Positions 33,927 through 43,536 are shown, numbered from the stretch's first letter. The stretch is DNA of 64,000 bases from JAWKWH01 sp963669455 (GCA_963669455.1 OY770026.1:744001-808000); one strand, 5' to 3'. Translations and numbers: made by a program. The notes: generated by a model from the letters alone, not told the origin.

Positions 33927-34310
33927 ATGGCTCTTCAGCGATATGGATCAGGATCAACGGGCGCGGGCGAAAAGGCGCTGCCGTTTGCGCGGGCGGTCGA
34001 AGCCGACGGATGGCTGTATGTATCGGGCCAAGTGGCGATGGAAAACGGCGAGATCATCGATGGTGGCATCATCCCGCAATCACATAAAGCGATCCGCAAC
34101 ATGAACGACATTCTTAAAGAGGCCGGATACGGCGTCGAGCATATCGTTCGCATCGGTGTATGGCTCGACGATCCGCGCGATTTCTGGACGTTCAACAAGA
34201 TCTTTGCCGAATATTTTGACGAACATCCGCCAGCACGCGCCTGTGTGCAGGCATCGATGATGGTCGACTGCAAGGTTGAAATCGACTGCATCGCTTACAA
34301 AGGCGACTGA
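33927..34310 (+). CDS. RidA-family (YjgF/UK114) protein
   Basis: A 127-residue trimer-forming Rid protein. The segments GWLYVSGQVAMENGEII and the C-terminal ARACVQASMMVDCKVEIDCI, with the conserved Arg of the active site and a near-terminal Glu, match the family; RidA deaminates reactive enamine/imine intermediates made by PLP or flavin enzymes. ATG 33927 is preceded by GAAAGGAGG. It converges with the flavin monooxygenase gene 16 bases away. Rid genes inside catabolic clusters often take part in the pathway itself. Confidence 0.92.
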   Translation: MALQRYGSGSTGAGEKALPFARAVEADGWLYVSGQVAMENGEIIDGGIIPQSHKAIRNMNDILKEAGYGVEHIVRIGVWLDDPRDFWTFNKIFAEYFDEHPPARACVQASMMVDCKVEIDCIAYKGD

Positions 34311-34325
34311 TCTGCTCTTCCGCCG

Positions 34326-36104
34326 CTATCGGGCTGCACCTGCTCTGTAGACAGGCGTGGGTATGCCCTCCATGCGGGCCTTGATCTGCAACGCGACGAT
34401 AAGAGAATAATAGCGTGATAAGGCAAGGTTTCCGCCATGGAACCATAGGGCTTCCTGGTCGGTCGGTTTCCACATGTTGCGCAACTCGCCCTCCCAGGGG
34501 GCGGGATCGCCGGAAATGCCGGAGCCGTAACCCCAGAATTTGCCGATTTTATCTGCTGTTTCCGATGAGATCAGGTGGGAAACCATCTCGTCGATGGAAC
34601 CGTAACCGGTTGCATACACGATCACATCGGCGTCGACCTTTTCGCCGTCGGCCATGACAATTCCGCTTTCATCGAACCGATCGATTTCAACACCGCTTTT
34701 GACCGCTATTTCACCGGTGATGATCAACTCGCTGGCACCAACATCGATGTAATAACCCGATGCGGTGCGCAGCGCTTTCATCAACAGGCCGGAATTGTCG
34801 ACACCCATATCCCACAAGAAGCCGGACGCGCTGAGCCTGTCATAAAAGTCGGCGTCGGCCTTGACCATGTCTGCATAAAGCGGGGCCTGGAACTGTGACA
34901 TGAGCCGAAACGGAACGGATGCGAACATCAAATCCGCCTTCTCCGTCGTAATCCCGCGTGCGACAGCTTCCTCAGAATAAAGCTCAGCGAAACCGTATTT
35001 CATCAAGGTTTCAGACCTCACCACAATCGACGGTGACCGCTGGATCATGGTCACATGGGCATCGTTTTCCCACAGGTCAACACAAATATCGTGCGCGGAG
35101 CTGCCCGACCCGATTACGACGCAACGTTTCCCGGCATAGAGTGCACCGTCCTTGTATTGGCTGGTATGAAAGGTTTCTCCCTTGAACCCATCTGCTCCTG
35201 GGAAATCGATGGTCTTGGCAAAACCGTATGCGCCGGTCGCGAAGACCAGTTGGTCGGGGTGAAGTGTTACTGGTTCGCCTTCGCGCATAAGCGATACGGT
35301 CCACTTTTTTGTGTCCGGATCAAACCTCGCGCCGGTGCATTCCGTCGAAGACCAGTAGTTCAGTTCCATGATCTGCACATAGGATTCCAGCCAGTCGCCC
35401 ATTTTGTCCTTCGGCGTAAATACGGGCCAGTCATCGGGGAATGGGAGATAGGGCAGATGGTCGTACCAGACCGGATCATGCAATACGAGCGACCGGTAGC
35501 GATTGCGCCATGAATCGCCGGCTCGTTCGTTCTTTTCGACGATGACCGTCGGTACACCCAGCCTGCGCAAGCGCGCCGCCAGCATGATCCCGCCCTGGCC
35601 GCCGCCGATGATCAGACAATAGGGCTGGCTCGACGTACCTAGTTCCTGCTGTTCATGAATCCTGTCCTCGAGCCAGGTTGTGCGATCCTTTCTCGCACGG
35701 TGCTCGACACCCTGGATGCGGTTGGTGCCGATCTTCTCCTCGGAACCCTTCAACTCGTCAATTGTCGTGAGCAGCGTCCAGCATTTGTCATCCTTCAGCC
35801 GAACGATGCCCCGGCCGCGCGCCACCGCCGTTTCAAGCGTGAACCAAGCTTCCGTGACATCTCCGTCGGATGTGGCAACTCCGTCCAATGATATATTGAC
35901 CGGGTTGATGCCATGCAGGCACTCGATCAACATGGCGCAAATCTGCTCGCGTCCCTCAAGCGTGATTATGTTCCAGGTGAAGGCAAGCAGATCTCGCCAG
36001 TAGCATTCATCGCCAAAAAGCTGCGCGACATTTCCATGATCGCCGCCGTTTAGCGCATGCTGGAAATCTGTAAGCCATTTCGAAACCTGCGAGGTTGGTG
36101 ACAT
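34326..36104 (-). CDS. flavin-containing monooxygenase with N-terminal SnoaL/NTF2-like domain
   Basis: A 592-residue protein. Residues 1-130 form an NTF2/SnoaL-like domain (VSKWLTDFQHALNGGDHGNV; DLLAFTWNIITLEGREQI). Residues 170-592 are a class B monooxygenase: FAD Rossmann IIGGGQGGIMLAARLRRLGV, the WRNRYRSLVLHDPVWYDHLP stretch, and a second NADP Rossmann VVIGSGSSAHDICVDLWEN. Such fusions oxidise small N- or S-containing molecules or ketones. ATG 36104 is chosen since the longer frame overlaps the upstream gene. It is the last gene of a minus-strand run with a NitT/TauT-type transporter and a Gfo/Idh oxidoreductase. Confidence 0.9.
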   Translation of the reverse strand: MSPTSQVSKWLTDFQHALNGGDHGNVAQLFGDECYWRDLLAFTWNIITLEGREQICAMLIECLHGINPVNISLDGVATSDGDVTEAWFTLETAVARGRGIVRLKDDKCWTLLTTIDELKGSEEKIGTNRIQGVEHRARKDRTTWLEDRIHEQQELGTSSQPYCLIIGGGQGGIMLAARLRRLGVPTVIVEKNERAGDSWRNRYRSLVLHDPVWYDHLPYLPFPDDWPVFTPKDKMGDWLESYVQIMELNYWSSTECTGARFDPDTKKWTVSLMREGEPVTLHPDQLVFATGAYGFAKTIDFPGADGFKGETFHTSQYKDGALYAGKRCVVIGSGSSAHDICVDLWENDAHVTMIQRSPSIVVRSETLMKYGFAELYSEEAVARGITTEKADLMFASVPFRLMSQFQAPLYADMVKADADFYDRLSASGFLWDMGVDNSGLLMKALRTASGYYIDVGASELIITGEIAVKSGVEIDRFDESGIVMADGEKVDADVIVYATGYGSIDEMVSHLISSETADKIGKFWGYGSGISGDPAPWEGELRNMWKPTDQEALWFHGGNLALSRYYSLIVALQIKARMEGIPTPVYRAGAAR

Positions 36105-36138
36105 TTTTGAGGTTCCGTTGAATGGCCGTCTCGGGCCG

Positions 36139-37227
36139 CTAGTTAAGGTGAATTGCCTGTCCGGTCTTGATGCTTTCCTCCGCGGCCAACACGATTCGAA
36201 GGCTGTTGACGGCCGCATCCATGGACTCTGTCAGATCAAGATCTTCGTTAATTGCCTTGAGAAAATACTCCTGTTCCCGGTCGCACAGCTGCTGATGGTC
36301 GGGTTCGTCCTCCATCGGCATGATTTCGTCCGGCTTGGTGAACTCTTTGGTCTCAGGATCGACAGAAGCGTGATGCAGGCGAATGGCGTCCGTCTTGGTG
36401 TGCTTGTCAATATCGGCGGAATCGGAAAGGTCGTGTTCGTCCTCGCGCGCGCTCTGCTCCGGTGCGATGGTGACAGCGCCTTTCGGCCCAACCACATCCT
36501 TTACAAAAAAGGCTTCTTCCGACATCATCGGCCCCCAGCCGGCCTCGTACCATCCAACTGACCCATCATCGAAAGTGACATGCAGATGGCCATAGTTTTG
36601 CTTGGCGGCGTCATCCCAGAGTTTCGCACCGATGCCGTGAACGCGTAAGGGTTTCGCGCCGGTCAGTTGGCACATGACGTCGACATAGTGAACGCCGCAA
36701 TCGACGATCGGGATAAGTGAGTCGATCAGGTTTTTGTGCCAGGCCCATGCCGGGCCGCTGCTCTGTTGATTGAGGTTGAGCCGCATCGCCAACGGTTTGC
36801 CGAGTGTCTTTCCCACTTCGATAAACTTCATCCATGACGGATGCACCCGCAAGATGTATCCGAGAACGAGTTTGCGGTTCGCTGCGCGTGCTGCTGCGAC
36901 TACTTTCTCGGCATCTTCATTGTTTGTGGCGATCGGCTTTTCCATGAAAACATGGCAGCCGGCATCGAACGCCTTCAGTGCATATTCAGCATGGGTGTTG
37001 GGCCACGTGTTGATCGATACCGCGTCAGGCCTGGTCTCGGCCAGTGCTTGCTCATAGTCTTCAAAAAGCGGATATCCGTTCAGATGCCCGGGAATGTCTG
37101 TCCGGCTCTTGATCGTCCGGCTCATCAGTCCGACGATCTCAAATCCGTCCAGTTTGTGATAGGCATTGGCGTGCGAGACACCCATGTTGCCAAGTCCAAC
37201 AACCAGCACTTTTACCTTGCCTGCCAT
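36139..37227 (-). CDS. Gfo/Idh/MocA-family oxidoreductase
   Basis: A 362-residue NAD(P)-dependent dehydrogenase: KVKVLVVGLGNMGVSHANAY (Rossmann, residues 4-23) and the conserved EKPIATN lysine-proline motif near residue 95. The C-terminal domain contains WHKNLIDSLIPIVDCGVHYV, with the family's D-x3-H pair. Substrates of the family include inositols, glucose, trimethylamine-type and sugar-amine compounds. The iolG function missing from the inositol block could be served by a gene like this, but it lies 23 kb away in another operon and has other neighbours. Start ATG 37227. Confidence 0.88.
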   Translation of the reverse strand: MAGKVKVLVVGLGNMGVSHANAYHKLDGFEIVGLMSRTIKSRTDIPGHLNGYPLFEDYEQALAETRPDAVSINTWPNTHAEYALKAFDAGCHVFMEKPIATNNEDAEKVVAAARAANRKLVLGYILRVHPSWMKFIEVGKTLGKPLAMRLNLNQQSSGPAWAWHKNLIDSLIPIVDCGVHYVDVMCQLTGAKPLRVHGIGAKLWDDAAKQNYGHLHVTFDDGSVGWYEAGWGPMMSEEAFFVKDVVGPKGAVTIAPEQSAREDEHDLSDSADIDKHTKTDAIRLHHASVDPETKEFTKPDEIMPMEDEPDHQQLCDREQEYFLKAINEDLDLTESMDAAVNSLRIVLAAEESIKTGQAIHLN

Positions 37228-37261
37228 TGTCGCTCTCCGTCTTGTTGAAATCACCCAGGCG

Positions 37262-37276
37262 CAAAACACGCTCTAG
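37262..37276. repeat. solo repeat end AAACACGCTCTAG
   Basis: A 15-base copy of the AGACACGCTCTAG-type repeat end. The inverted counterpart CTAGAGCGTGTTT is at 39499-39511. Between them lie the binding-protein and permease genes. Confidence 0.5.
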
Positions 37277-37348
37277 CGGCTACGTTGTGTGCCCGGTCGC
37301 TCAAATATATACCCGGGCGCTCGGGCGCCCGGGTGAGAGAATGTTCCG

Positions 37349-38524
37349 CTAACGAACTGCGTTTGCAAAGAATCGTTTGTTGATGGCATCGACATCGACA
37401 GCAGTCATCTCATCAGACAGGCTGTATCCATCCGCGTCCGCCTTCACCTTGGCCATATCAAAATCATTGGCGGGACCGATGAATTCGTTTGTAACGGCCT
37501 TGCCGACATCTACCGGTTTGGTGATCTGGCCGATTTCCGAGATCGTCTTGAAGAACAGGTTCCATTTTTCCATGTCATGCCAGCCCCAGCCTTCGCGTTT
37601 GGACATGTCGCCACGGAACACATTCGCCAGTTGCATCATGGATTCAGTGCCAAGTTCCGGCCCCAGGTTCTCCTTGACGATCGGGAACTGCTTGAAAACA
37701 ATCTCGGTCGCTGCGCGGGGGTTTTGATGGCCGAATTCCAGTCCCATCGCCCAGCCTCGCAGATAGGCTTCGAGGAACTTGCGCCGCTCGGCATCCTCGA
37801 TATCCGAACGCTTGACGACGAACACGTTGGCGGGGAAGTTGGAATGATCGACACCAAGCCAGTACTCAAGATCGAGACCCTTGCCTTGCCAGTCAGCGCG
37901 AAGGCCTTCCCAGGCAAGTGCGGCATCGCCCTGCCCAGAGGCTAGGAGCGTACCCCACTGGGGCCATCCACCCTCAACATAATTGATTGTCTTGGGATCT
38001 ACGCCCGCCGCTGCAAACATCGGGTCGGTGATCGCAGACCATGCCGCACTTCCAAGCAGAACAGTTTTCCCCTCAAGTTCTTTGAGGTCCTTTACGCCTT
38101 CGCCCCGGCGGAATGCGAGATTGAAGACGTCGGCTGCGCCCATGTTGAAGACCGACACCAGGTCCATTTCGTTTTCAAGCGCGAACGAGAATACGCCTGG
38201 TGAGGGATAGCCCATGTCAGCCTGACCGACGGCGACGAACTTGACCGTTGCAGTTCCATCGGAAGGACCTGGCTCCATCTTTGTGTCCAGATCGCCGAAA
38301 TAGCCCATTTCCTTGCCAATCCAATAGGGATAGTCATCGAGCACTTCGAGCGTACCGCGTGGCGAAATCCAGGTAAAAGTCTCGGCGGCGCTGGCCGGCT
38401 GTGAAAACAGGCCTGCTCCTCCTATTGTTGAAACTGCAACAGCCCCAGAGCCAGTCACCTGCAGAAACCTTCTGCGGCTGACGCGGCTAAGACCGCTCAC
38501 ATTGGTTTTGAGATCCTTGGACAT
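37349..38524 (-). CDS. NitT/TauT-type ABC transporter substrate-binding protein (Tat signal)
   Basis: A 391-residue protein with a twin-arginine leader, VSRRRFLQVTGSGAVAVS (residues 16-33), and a probable signal-peptidase site around QPASAAET, so it is exported folded. The mature part resembles NMT1/THI5/SsuA-like binding proteins: YPYWIGKEMGYFGDLDTKME and ADMGYPSPGVFSFALENEMD, then LKELEGKTVLLGSAAWSAIT. The family binds taurine, sulfonates, nitrate, pyrimidine precursors and other small N/S compounds. The permease and ATPase genes lie upstream on the same strand. Confidence 0.9.
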   Translation of the reverse strand: MSKDLKTNVSGLSRVSRRRFLQVTGSGAVAVSTIGGAGLFSQPASAAETFTWISPRGTLEVLDDYPYWIGKEMGYFGDLDTKMEPGPSDGTATVKFVAVGQADMGYPSPGVFSFALENEMDLVSVFNMGAADVFNLAFRRGEGVKDLKELEGKTVLLGSAAWSAITDPMFAAAGVDPKTINYVEGGWPQWGTLLASGQGDAALAWEGLRADWQGKGLDLEYWLGVDHSNFPANVFVVKRSDIEDAERRKFLEAYLRGWAMGLEFGHQNPRAATEIVFKQFPIVKENLGPELGTESMMQLANVFRGDMSKREGWGWHDMEKWNLFFKTISEIGQITKPVDVGKAVTNEFIGPANDFDMAKVKADADGYSLSDEMTAVDVDAINKRFFANAVR

Positions 38525-38619
38525 ATTACCTCCTTTGTTTCGGCTGCGAATTGGTTGTTGTTGTCAGCCGAATTTGTTGTGCTGGTCCAAACTCAGTATG
38601 TCGGTGTCATTCGGGCGAC

Positions 38620-39474
38620 CTATGACTCCCAGCTAGCCCACTTCTTCCCGACCAGGAAAAAGAACACGTAAATCAGAATTCCCAGTATCGACAGAACCAG
38701 GATAACTGCAAAAAATTGTGGCATCTTGAGCGTCGCAGAAAATGTCGTCAGCCGGTTACCCAACCCAAAACCGCCTCCGACCATCTCAGCTCCAACTGCT
38801 GTCAACAAACCGAAAATGGCGCCGATCATCAGCCCGACGATAATCATCGGCAATGCCATCGGCACGCGAATTTTCAGGAATATTTGAAATGTGGAGGCGC
38901 CGAACGAGCGGGCCAGCGCGATTTTTGCAAGATCGACCCTGCGGAAGCCCGTCGCCGCATTGATCATAACCATTGGTCCGGAGGCTAGCGCCACTGCAAT
39001 AATACGTGGCTCGTAACCAAACCCGAAGCGCAGGATCAACAGCGGCACCAGAGCCAGCATTGGTGTGGTGACGAGCATCAAGATGTACGGCGCCACAATT
39101 TTCTCCGCGAAGGGAAATTGCGTTATCACCGCAGCCAGCAGCAAGCCGATCGAAGCACCGATTGCGTAGCCGGAAAACAGCTCAATTAGAGTATGGACCA
39201 AATGCGGTCCGATAAACCGAAAATCCGTGAACAATGCTGTAACGATCGCACTGGGCGGCGGCAATATGTATTGAGGTACCTCGTAAAGCCGAACTGCCAA
39301 CTCAACGCCACCGATGATGAAAACAGCAACGGCGACAATCGCCGCCACCTCACCAAAAGTCTTGATTCCGGACCCAGACGAAAACGCCGAAAGATTTGTT
39401 AGACCCACGGATTGATCGCCACCCTTAGTCTTTCCAAATTCTGGAATTTTGTCGCCAAGCGCCTTGTCAACCAT
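38620..39474 (-). CDS. NitT/TauT-type ABC transporter permease
   Basis: A 284-residue protein with six predicted helices and a long N-terminal cytoplasmic part. The family segment VPQYILPPPSAIVTALFTDF precedes the core; the EAA loop, which docks on the ATPase, is around ARSFGASTFQIFLKIRVPMA. It lies between the ATPase gene (24 bases upstream) and the binding-protein gene (95 bases downstream). Confidence 0.92.
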   Translation of the reverse strand: MVDKALGDKIPEFGKTKGGDQSVGLTNLSAFSSGSGIKTFGEVAAIVAVAVFIIGGVELAVRLYEVPQYILPPPSAIVTALFTDFRFIGPHLVHTLIELFSGYAIGASIGLLLAAVITQFPFAEKIVAPYILMLVTTPMLALVPLLILRFGFGYEPRIIAVALASGPMVMINAATGFRRVDLAKIALARSFGASTFQIFLKIRVPMALPMIIVGLMIGAIFGLLTAVGAEMVGGGFGLGNRLTTFSATLKMPQFFAVILVLSILGILIYVFFFLVGKKWASWES

Positions 39475-39498
39475 TTGGCTGTTTTCCTCACCTTTATC

Positions 39499-40302
39499 CT
39501 AGAGCGTGTTTGCCGTCATTTTGCTGGTTGTCTGAGGCGGCCCGTGCTCGATTTCCGCTTTGATCTCATTGACCAGGTCGAAGACCTCCTTGGTAGCCAG
39601 CAGGTCAAGGGTTCTCGGTCTGGGAAAGTCGATCTTAAAAATCTTGGCGATGCGTCCAGGTCGAGAAGACATAACAAAAATCCGGTCCGACAAAAAAACC
39701 GCTTCGGTGATGTTATGTGTGATGAAGACGATTGTTTTGCGCGTTTCCAGCCAGATCTCCTCGACCAAGAGGTTCATCTCATCTCGCGTGAATGAATCAA
39801 GCGCACCAAATGGCTCATCCATCAATAACAGTGACGGATTGAACGACAACGCCCTGACAATCGCAGCGCGCTGCTGCATGCCACCGGACAATTCTCGTGG
39901 AAATTTTCCGCCAAATCCACTAAGGCCGACGCGATCTAGCAGACGGTCGATATGCTCACGATCCGGCTGCTGACGCTTGATCTCGAAGGGGAACTCAATG
40001 TTTTTATCCAGGTTGCGCCAAGGCAGAAGGTTGGCCTCCTGAAACACCATGCCGATCTGCGGATGAGGCCCGGTGACACCTTCGCCATCCAGGATGACAT
40101 CTCCGCTGGTCAAAGAATGCAGGCCGGCAATAGACCAAAGTAGCGTGGTTTTTCCGCAGCCTGACGGCCCAACAACACAGGCAAACTCGCCGTCTTCTAC
40201 CTGCATTGAAACATTGTCGAGTGCGTGTAGTGGACCGGATTTTGTGTCGTAGTATTTGGTGGCATTCTCGACCACCAGTTTTGGCGTGCCGGCAGCGCTC
40301 AT
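39499..40302 (-). CDS. NitT/TauT-type ABC transporter ATPase
   Basis: A 267-residue ATPase: Walker A GPSGCGKTT near residue 43, Q-loop VFQEANLLPWRN, signature LSGGMQQR, Walker B LLMDEPFGALD, and the switch His in FITHN. First gene of the minus-strand transport operon, diverging from the unknown gene at 40558. Its final codons and TAG stop (T-L-stop) are made by the repeat end CTAGAGCGTGTTT at 39499-39511. Confidence 0.95.
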   Translation of the reverse strand: MSAAGTPKLVVENATKYYDTKSGPLHALDNVSMQVEDGEFACVVGPSGCGKTTLLWSIAGLHSLTSGDVILDGEGVTGPHPQIGMVFQEANLLPWRNLDKNIEFPFEIKRQQPDREHIDRLLDRVGLSGFGGKFPRELSGGMQQRAAIVRALSFNPSLLLMDEPFGALDSFTRDEMNLLVEEIWLETRKTIVFITHNITEAVFLSDRIFVMSSRPGRIAKIFKIDFPRPRTLDLLATKEVFDLVNEIKAEIEHGPPQTTSKMTANTL

Positions 40303-40557
40303 TCGATCAACCCTGCTGTTTGCCGGGCCAACACAAGATGCTTCCGATCAACGAAAAGGCAATTCCCACTATACGGTAATTCGTCGATCAACATCCCACG
40401 ACACCCCTGAATTTGTAGGTAAGTATCTTACAAAATTCCGAAATGCGCAATTGAAGAATCCGATTCTGCGCCATTTTTGTGTGCATCTCTGAGATTTAGT
40501 ATATAAGTTTCCTACATTTTTTGCTACCGTTAGGCATCAGATCAAGGGAGAATTCAG

Positions 40558-41742
40558 TTGGTCTATCGATCCATGTACAGCTACACATGGGATATTGCCG
40601 AGGAGGGTGCGTACCGGTTTGCCGAGAGCCTTCGCTCAATTCATATCAACACTATTACGCTTGCCGGTTCCTATCACGCGGGAAAATTCCTCCGCCCCCA
40701 TGGTTTGAACGGCAAGGTCTATTTTCCTGAGGATGGCACAGCCTACTTTAAGACCGACCCCAGTCGCTACGGCGAAATTCTGCCCATCGAAAACAGTATG
40801 CTCGACGATCATGATGTCATCGGGGAATGTTGCGCACTCGCCGACATGAAGGTCAATGCGTGGATGGTGCTGATGCACAATTCGCTGCTTGGGCAAAAGC
40901 ACCCCGATTGTTGCGTCACGAATGCATTCGGTGATCGCTATATTTACAATCTCTGCCCGTCCTCACCTCAGGCGCATCAATATGCCGTTGCTCTATGCAC
41001 CGATATCACTGACCGGTACGCAGTTGCGGGAATTACGCTTGAATCGCCGGGATTTCTTCCATTTGAGCACGGTTATCATCATGAATTTGCGTTGCTTCGA
41101 CAAAACGCATGGCTGAACAATCTGCTTGGTATCTGCTTCTGCAAGCACTGCCTGGAGGGTGCGGCCGCTTCTGGAATAGATGCGCATGGCTTGAGGAATC
41201 GCGTCGTCAATGCAATCGAAGGTTATTTATCGTCGGAAATCGACTTTTCCGACGATATGGCCGAAGCCTTCTGGAAGGCGGATCTGGCGTGCGATCCGGA
41301 TATTGCAGCGCTGTTTCGCTGGCGATGCGGGGTTGTAGAATCGCTGGTGAAAGAGATCAGGGATGCGGTCCGCGATGATGCAACCGTTTCGGTTATACCC
41401 TCGGTAGCCCGCCCAACCAGTGGCGCCTGGTACGAGGGAAGTGACATCACCCGGTTAGCCGAGGTGGCTGACTTTGTCGAAGTTTGTTTTTATGAGCCAG
41501 GGCCGGAGCGAATAGCGAGCGACCTTCACGACGTAAAGCGCCGTTGCTGGGGCGCGCAAAAGTTGCGTGGAGTTTTGCGCCCGGGATATCCCGACCTTGC
41601 CAACCAGGAGCAGGTTGTCGCAGCGGTCAATACGCTGACGTCCGGTGGGATCAAAGACTTGGCTTTCTACAATTACGGTCACCTGAGGAAACAGAGCCTC
41701 GACTGGGTTGGTGAGGCGATATCCAGGCTGGAGTCGATATGA
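40558..41742 (+). CDS. conserved protein of unknown function, probable TIM-barrel enzyme
   Basis: A 394-residue cytosolic protein with no signal peptide. Features include SIHINTITLAGSYHAGKFLR, VNAWMVLMHNSLLGQKHPDC, AVAGITLESPGFLPFEHGYH and a Cys cluster in LLGICFCKHCLEGAAASGI. The strand/helix rhythm and GIKDLAFYNYGHL near the end suggest a glycoside-hydrolase-like TIM barrel; similar Cys-x2-Cys-rich hypotheticals exist but I do not know a function. Start is TTG 40558 with AAGGGAG upstream; ATG 40573 is possible. Overlaps the next gene by four bases, so it belongs to the SDR/RpiR/deacylase cluster. Confidence 0.7.
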   Translation: MVYRSMYSYTWDIAEEGAYRFAESLRSIHINTITLAGSYHAGKFLRPHGLNGKVYFPEDGTAYFKTDPSRYGEILPIENSMLDDHDVIGECCALADMKVNAWMVLMHNSLLGQKHPDCCVTNAFGDRYIYNLCPSSPQAHQYAVALCTDITDRYAVAGITLESPGFLPFEHGYHHEFALLRQNAWLNNLLGICFCKHCLEGAAASGIDAHGLRNRVVNAIEGYLSSEIDFSDDMAEAFWKADLACDPDIAALFRWRCGVVESLVKEIRDAVRDDATVSVIPSVARPTSGAWYEGSDITRLAEVADFVEVCFYEPGPERIASDLHDVKRRCWGAQKLRGVLRPGYPDLANQEQVVAAVNTLTSGGIKDLAFYNYGHLRKQSLDWVGEAISRLESI

Positions 41743-42527
41743 TGGGCTTTTCGGGAAGGAACGTTCTTGTAACGGGTGCCGCCGGCGGTATCGGTCAGGT
41801 GATTACGCGTACGTTTGCAAATCGGGGTGCTTGTGTTGCGTTGATCGACAAGAATGACAGGGTTCTCGAATTCGCAAAAACGCTTCGCGATGAAGGCTTC
41901 GAAGCAATGGCTTGTGTCGCGGACATTGGGTCAGCAGAGCAGGTTGCTTCATCCTTCGGCGAACTACGCGATGGAATCGGACCGATCCACGTGTTGATCA
42001 ACAATGCGGGTTTTTCCAGCGCCAGCAATTTGGAAACGACCACCGGCGAAAGCTGGTGCGAAGACATTAACGGCAATCTGAACGGCGCATATCATTGCAC
42101 GTCACAGGCTATCAATGACATGAAGTCGGAAGGCGGCGGCGTGGTTATCACAATCGGCTCCGTCAACGGTTCGACATCATTGGGGGATCCCGCATACAGC
42201 GCAGCAAAGGCTGGCCTGATCAGCCACACCAAGGCGTTGGCCATGGAGTACGGGCGATACGGTATCCGCGCAAACATGATCAGCCCGGGCACGGTTCGCA
42301 CCCCAATCTGGGATCATCGGGTCAAGCGTGAACTGGGCATTTTTGAGAAACTGGTCGAATGGTACCCACTGCGGCGCGTTGCCGATCCGCAGGATATCGC
42401 AAATGCCGCTGCATTTCTGGCATCGAGCGAAGCCGCCGCGATAACCGGGGCAATTCTGCCGGTGGACTGCGGCCTCTCCGCCGGCAACATCGTCATGACC
42501 CGGGAAATCACCCAACTGGAATTCTAG
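41739..42527 (+). CDS. short-chain dehydrogenase/reductase
   Basis: A 262-residue classical SDR: NVLVTGAAGGIGQVITRTFA (cofactor motif), LINNAGFSSASNL, the Ser in GSVNGSTSLGD, and YSAAKAGL with catalytic Tyr and Lys. C-terminal GAILPVDCGLSAGN is standard for the family. The Asp at the end of strand 2 (VALIDKND) predicts NAD rather than NADP. Translationally coupled to the unknown gene upstream; substrate not evident. Confidence 0.92.
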   Translation: MMGFSGRNVLVTGAAGGIGQVITRTFANRGACVALIDKNDRVLEFAKTLRDEGFEAMACVADIGSAEQVASSFGELRDGIGPIHVLINNAGFSSASNLETTTGESWCEDINGNLNGAYHCTSQAINDMKSEGGGVVITIGSVNGSTSLGDPAYSAAKAGLISHTKALAMEYGRYGIRANMISPGTVRTPIWDHRVKRELGIFEKLVEWYPLRRVADPQDIANAAAFLASSEAAAITGAILPVDCGLSAGNIVMTREITQLEF

Positions 42528-42570
42528 AAATTGATGGCAGCGCTGCCATCGGGAATGGAAATACGACCAA

Positions 42571-43536
42571 GTGGAAAACGAGAAACACGAAACCTTATCA
42601 GTAGAAGCTGGTTCGCGCGCGTCAGTTGCCACGAATAATGTTGATGAAAACAGTCGTTTGCATGTTGATGATTTGATCACCAGGCTGACGCATTTGCGAC
42701 GGGATCTTAGACCGGCCGAAAAGCGGGTCGCTGATGTTGTGCTCAAGGACATCGAATCCGCCATTCGGGCCAGCAATTCGCAACTCGCACAGGCAGCGGG
42801 TGTCAGCGAACCGACAGTCACCCGTTTTTGCCGCGCAATGGGATGCGAAGGCGTTCGCGATTTCAAGCTCAGATTGGCGCAGAGCCTGGTCGCGGGAACG
42901 AAGTCTTCTCACGAAGAGATGGCTGGACCCGATAGCGTGGCGGCACCTTATTGGAATGCCGTGTTCGGGCAGGCGAGACAAGCGATCAGACTTGCTGAGC
43001 GGCAATTGGATCCAATTGCGGTGCAGGGCGCAATCGATAAGATTGCAAACGCCAAGAGGGTGTTCGTGTTCGGCCTCGGAGGCGGTTCAACATCATTGGC
43101 TCAGGACATGCAGTTCCGCCTGTTTCGGTTTGGCATCAGCGTCGTCGCCTATAGCGATACATATTTGATGCGAATGGTCGTCGCGACCGCTCAGCCCGAA
43201 GATGTCGTCATCGTCATTTCGGCGACAGGCCGAACCCGCGAATTGCTGGAGGCTGCCGGAATCGCGCAGCGTTACTCTGCGACTGTAATCGCGTTGACGT
43301 GTCCGGGTTCAGAACTTGCGCAGGCCGCCGATATCAGCCTGACCGTGGAAGTGCCTGAGATTGTGGATGTACTGAAACCGACTGCATCGCGGTTCGCATT
43401 TCTTGCAGCGCTTGATCTGCTGGCAACTGGGGTTGCCTATCAGCTCGGTCCGATAGGCCAGGAGACATTGAGACGCGTCAAGCTCAACTTGATGAGCATG
43501 CGCGAAGGCGATGTCTTGGAACCGTTGGGTGATTGA
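42571..43536 (+). CDS. MurR/RpiR-family transcriptional regulator
   Basis: A 321-residue protein: N-terminal HTH_6 domain (about 25-105; LRPAEKRVADVVL, AQAAGVSEPTVTRFCRAMG) and a C-terminal SIS sugar-isomerase-like domain (about 140-270; VFVFGLGGGSTSLAQDMQFR and VIVISATGRTRELLEAAGI). SIS domains bind phosphorylated sugars, so an amino-sugar or sugar-linked effector is possible. GTG start at 42571. It lies within the cluster it probably regulates, 3 bases before the deacylase gene. Confidence 0.92.
   Translation: MENEKHETLSVEAGSRASVATNNVDENSRLHVDDLITRLTHLRRDLRPAEKRVADVVLKDIESAIRASNSQLAQAAGVSEPTVTRFCRAMGCEGVRDFKLRLAQSLVAGTKSSHEEMAGPDSVAAPYWNAVFGQARQAIRLAERQLDPIAVQGAIDKIANAKRVFVFGLGGGSTSLAQDMQFRLFRFGISVVAYSDTYLMRMVVATAQPEDVVIVISATGRTRELLEAAGIAQRYSATVIALTCPGSELAQAADISLTVEVPEIVDVLKPTASRFAFLAALDLLATGVAYQLGPIGQETLRRVKLNLMSMREGDVLEPLGD

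Noticed and set aside
36139..37227. Gfo/Idh gene as the missing inositol 2-dehydrogenase iolG
   Set aside because: The family is broad, and the gene lies in a different operon with an ABC transporter and a flavin monooxygenase. It is possible but not supported by context.
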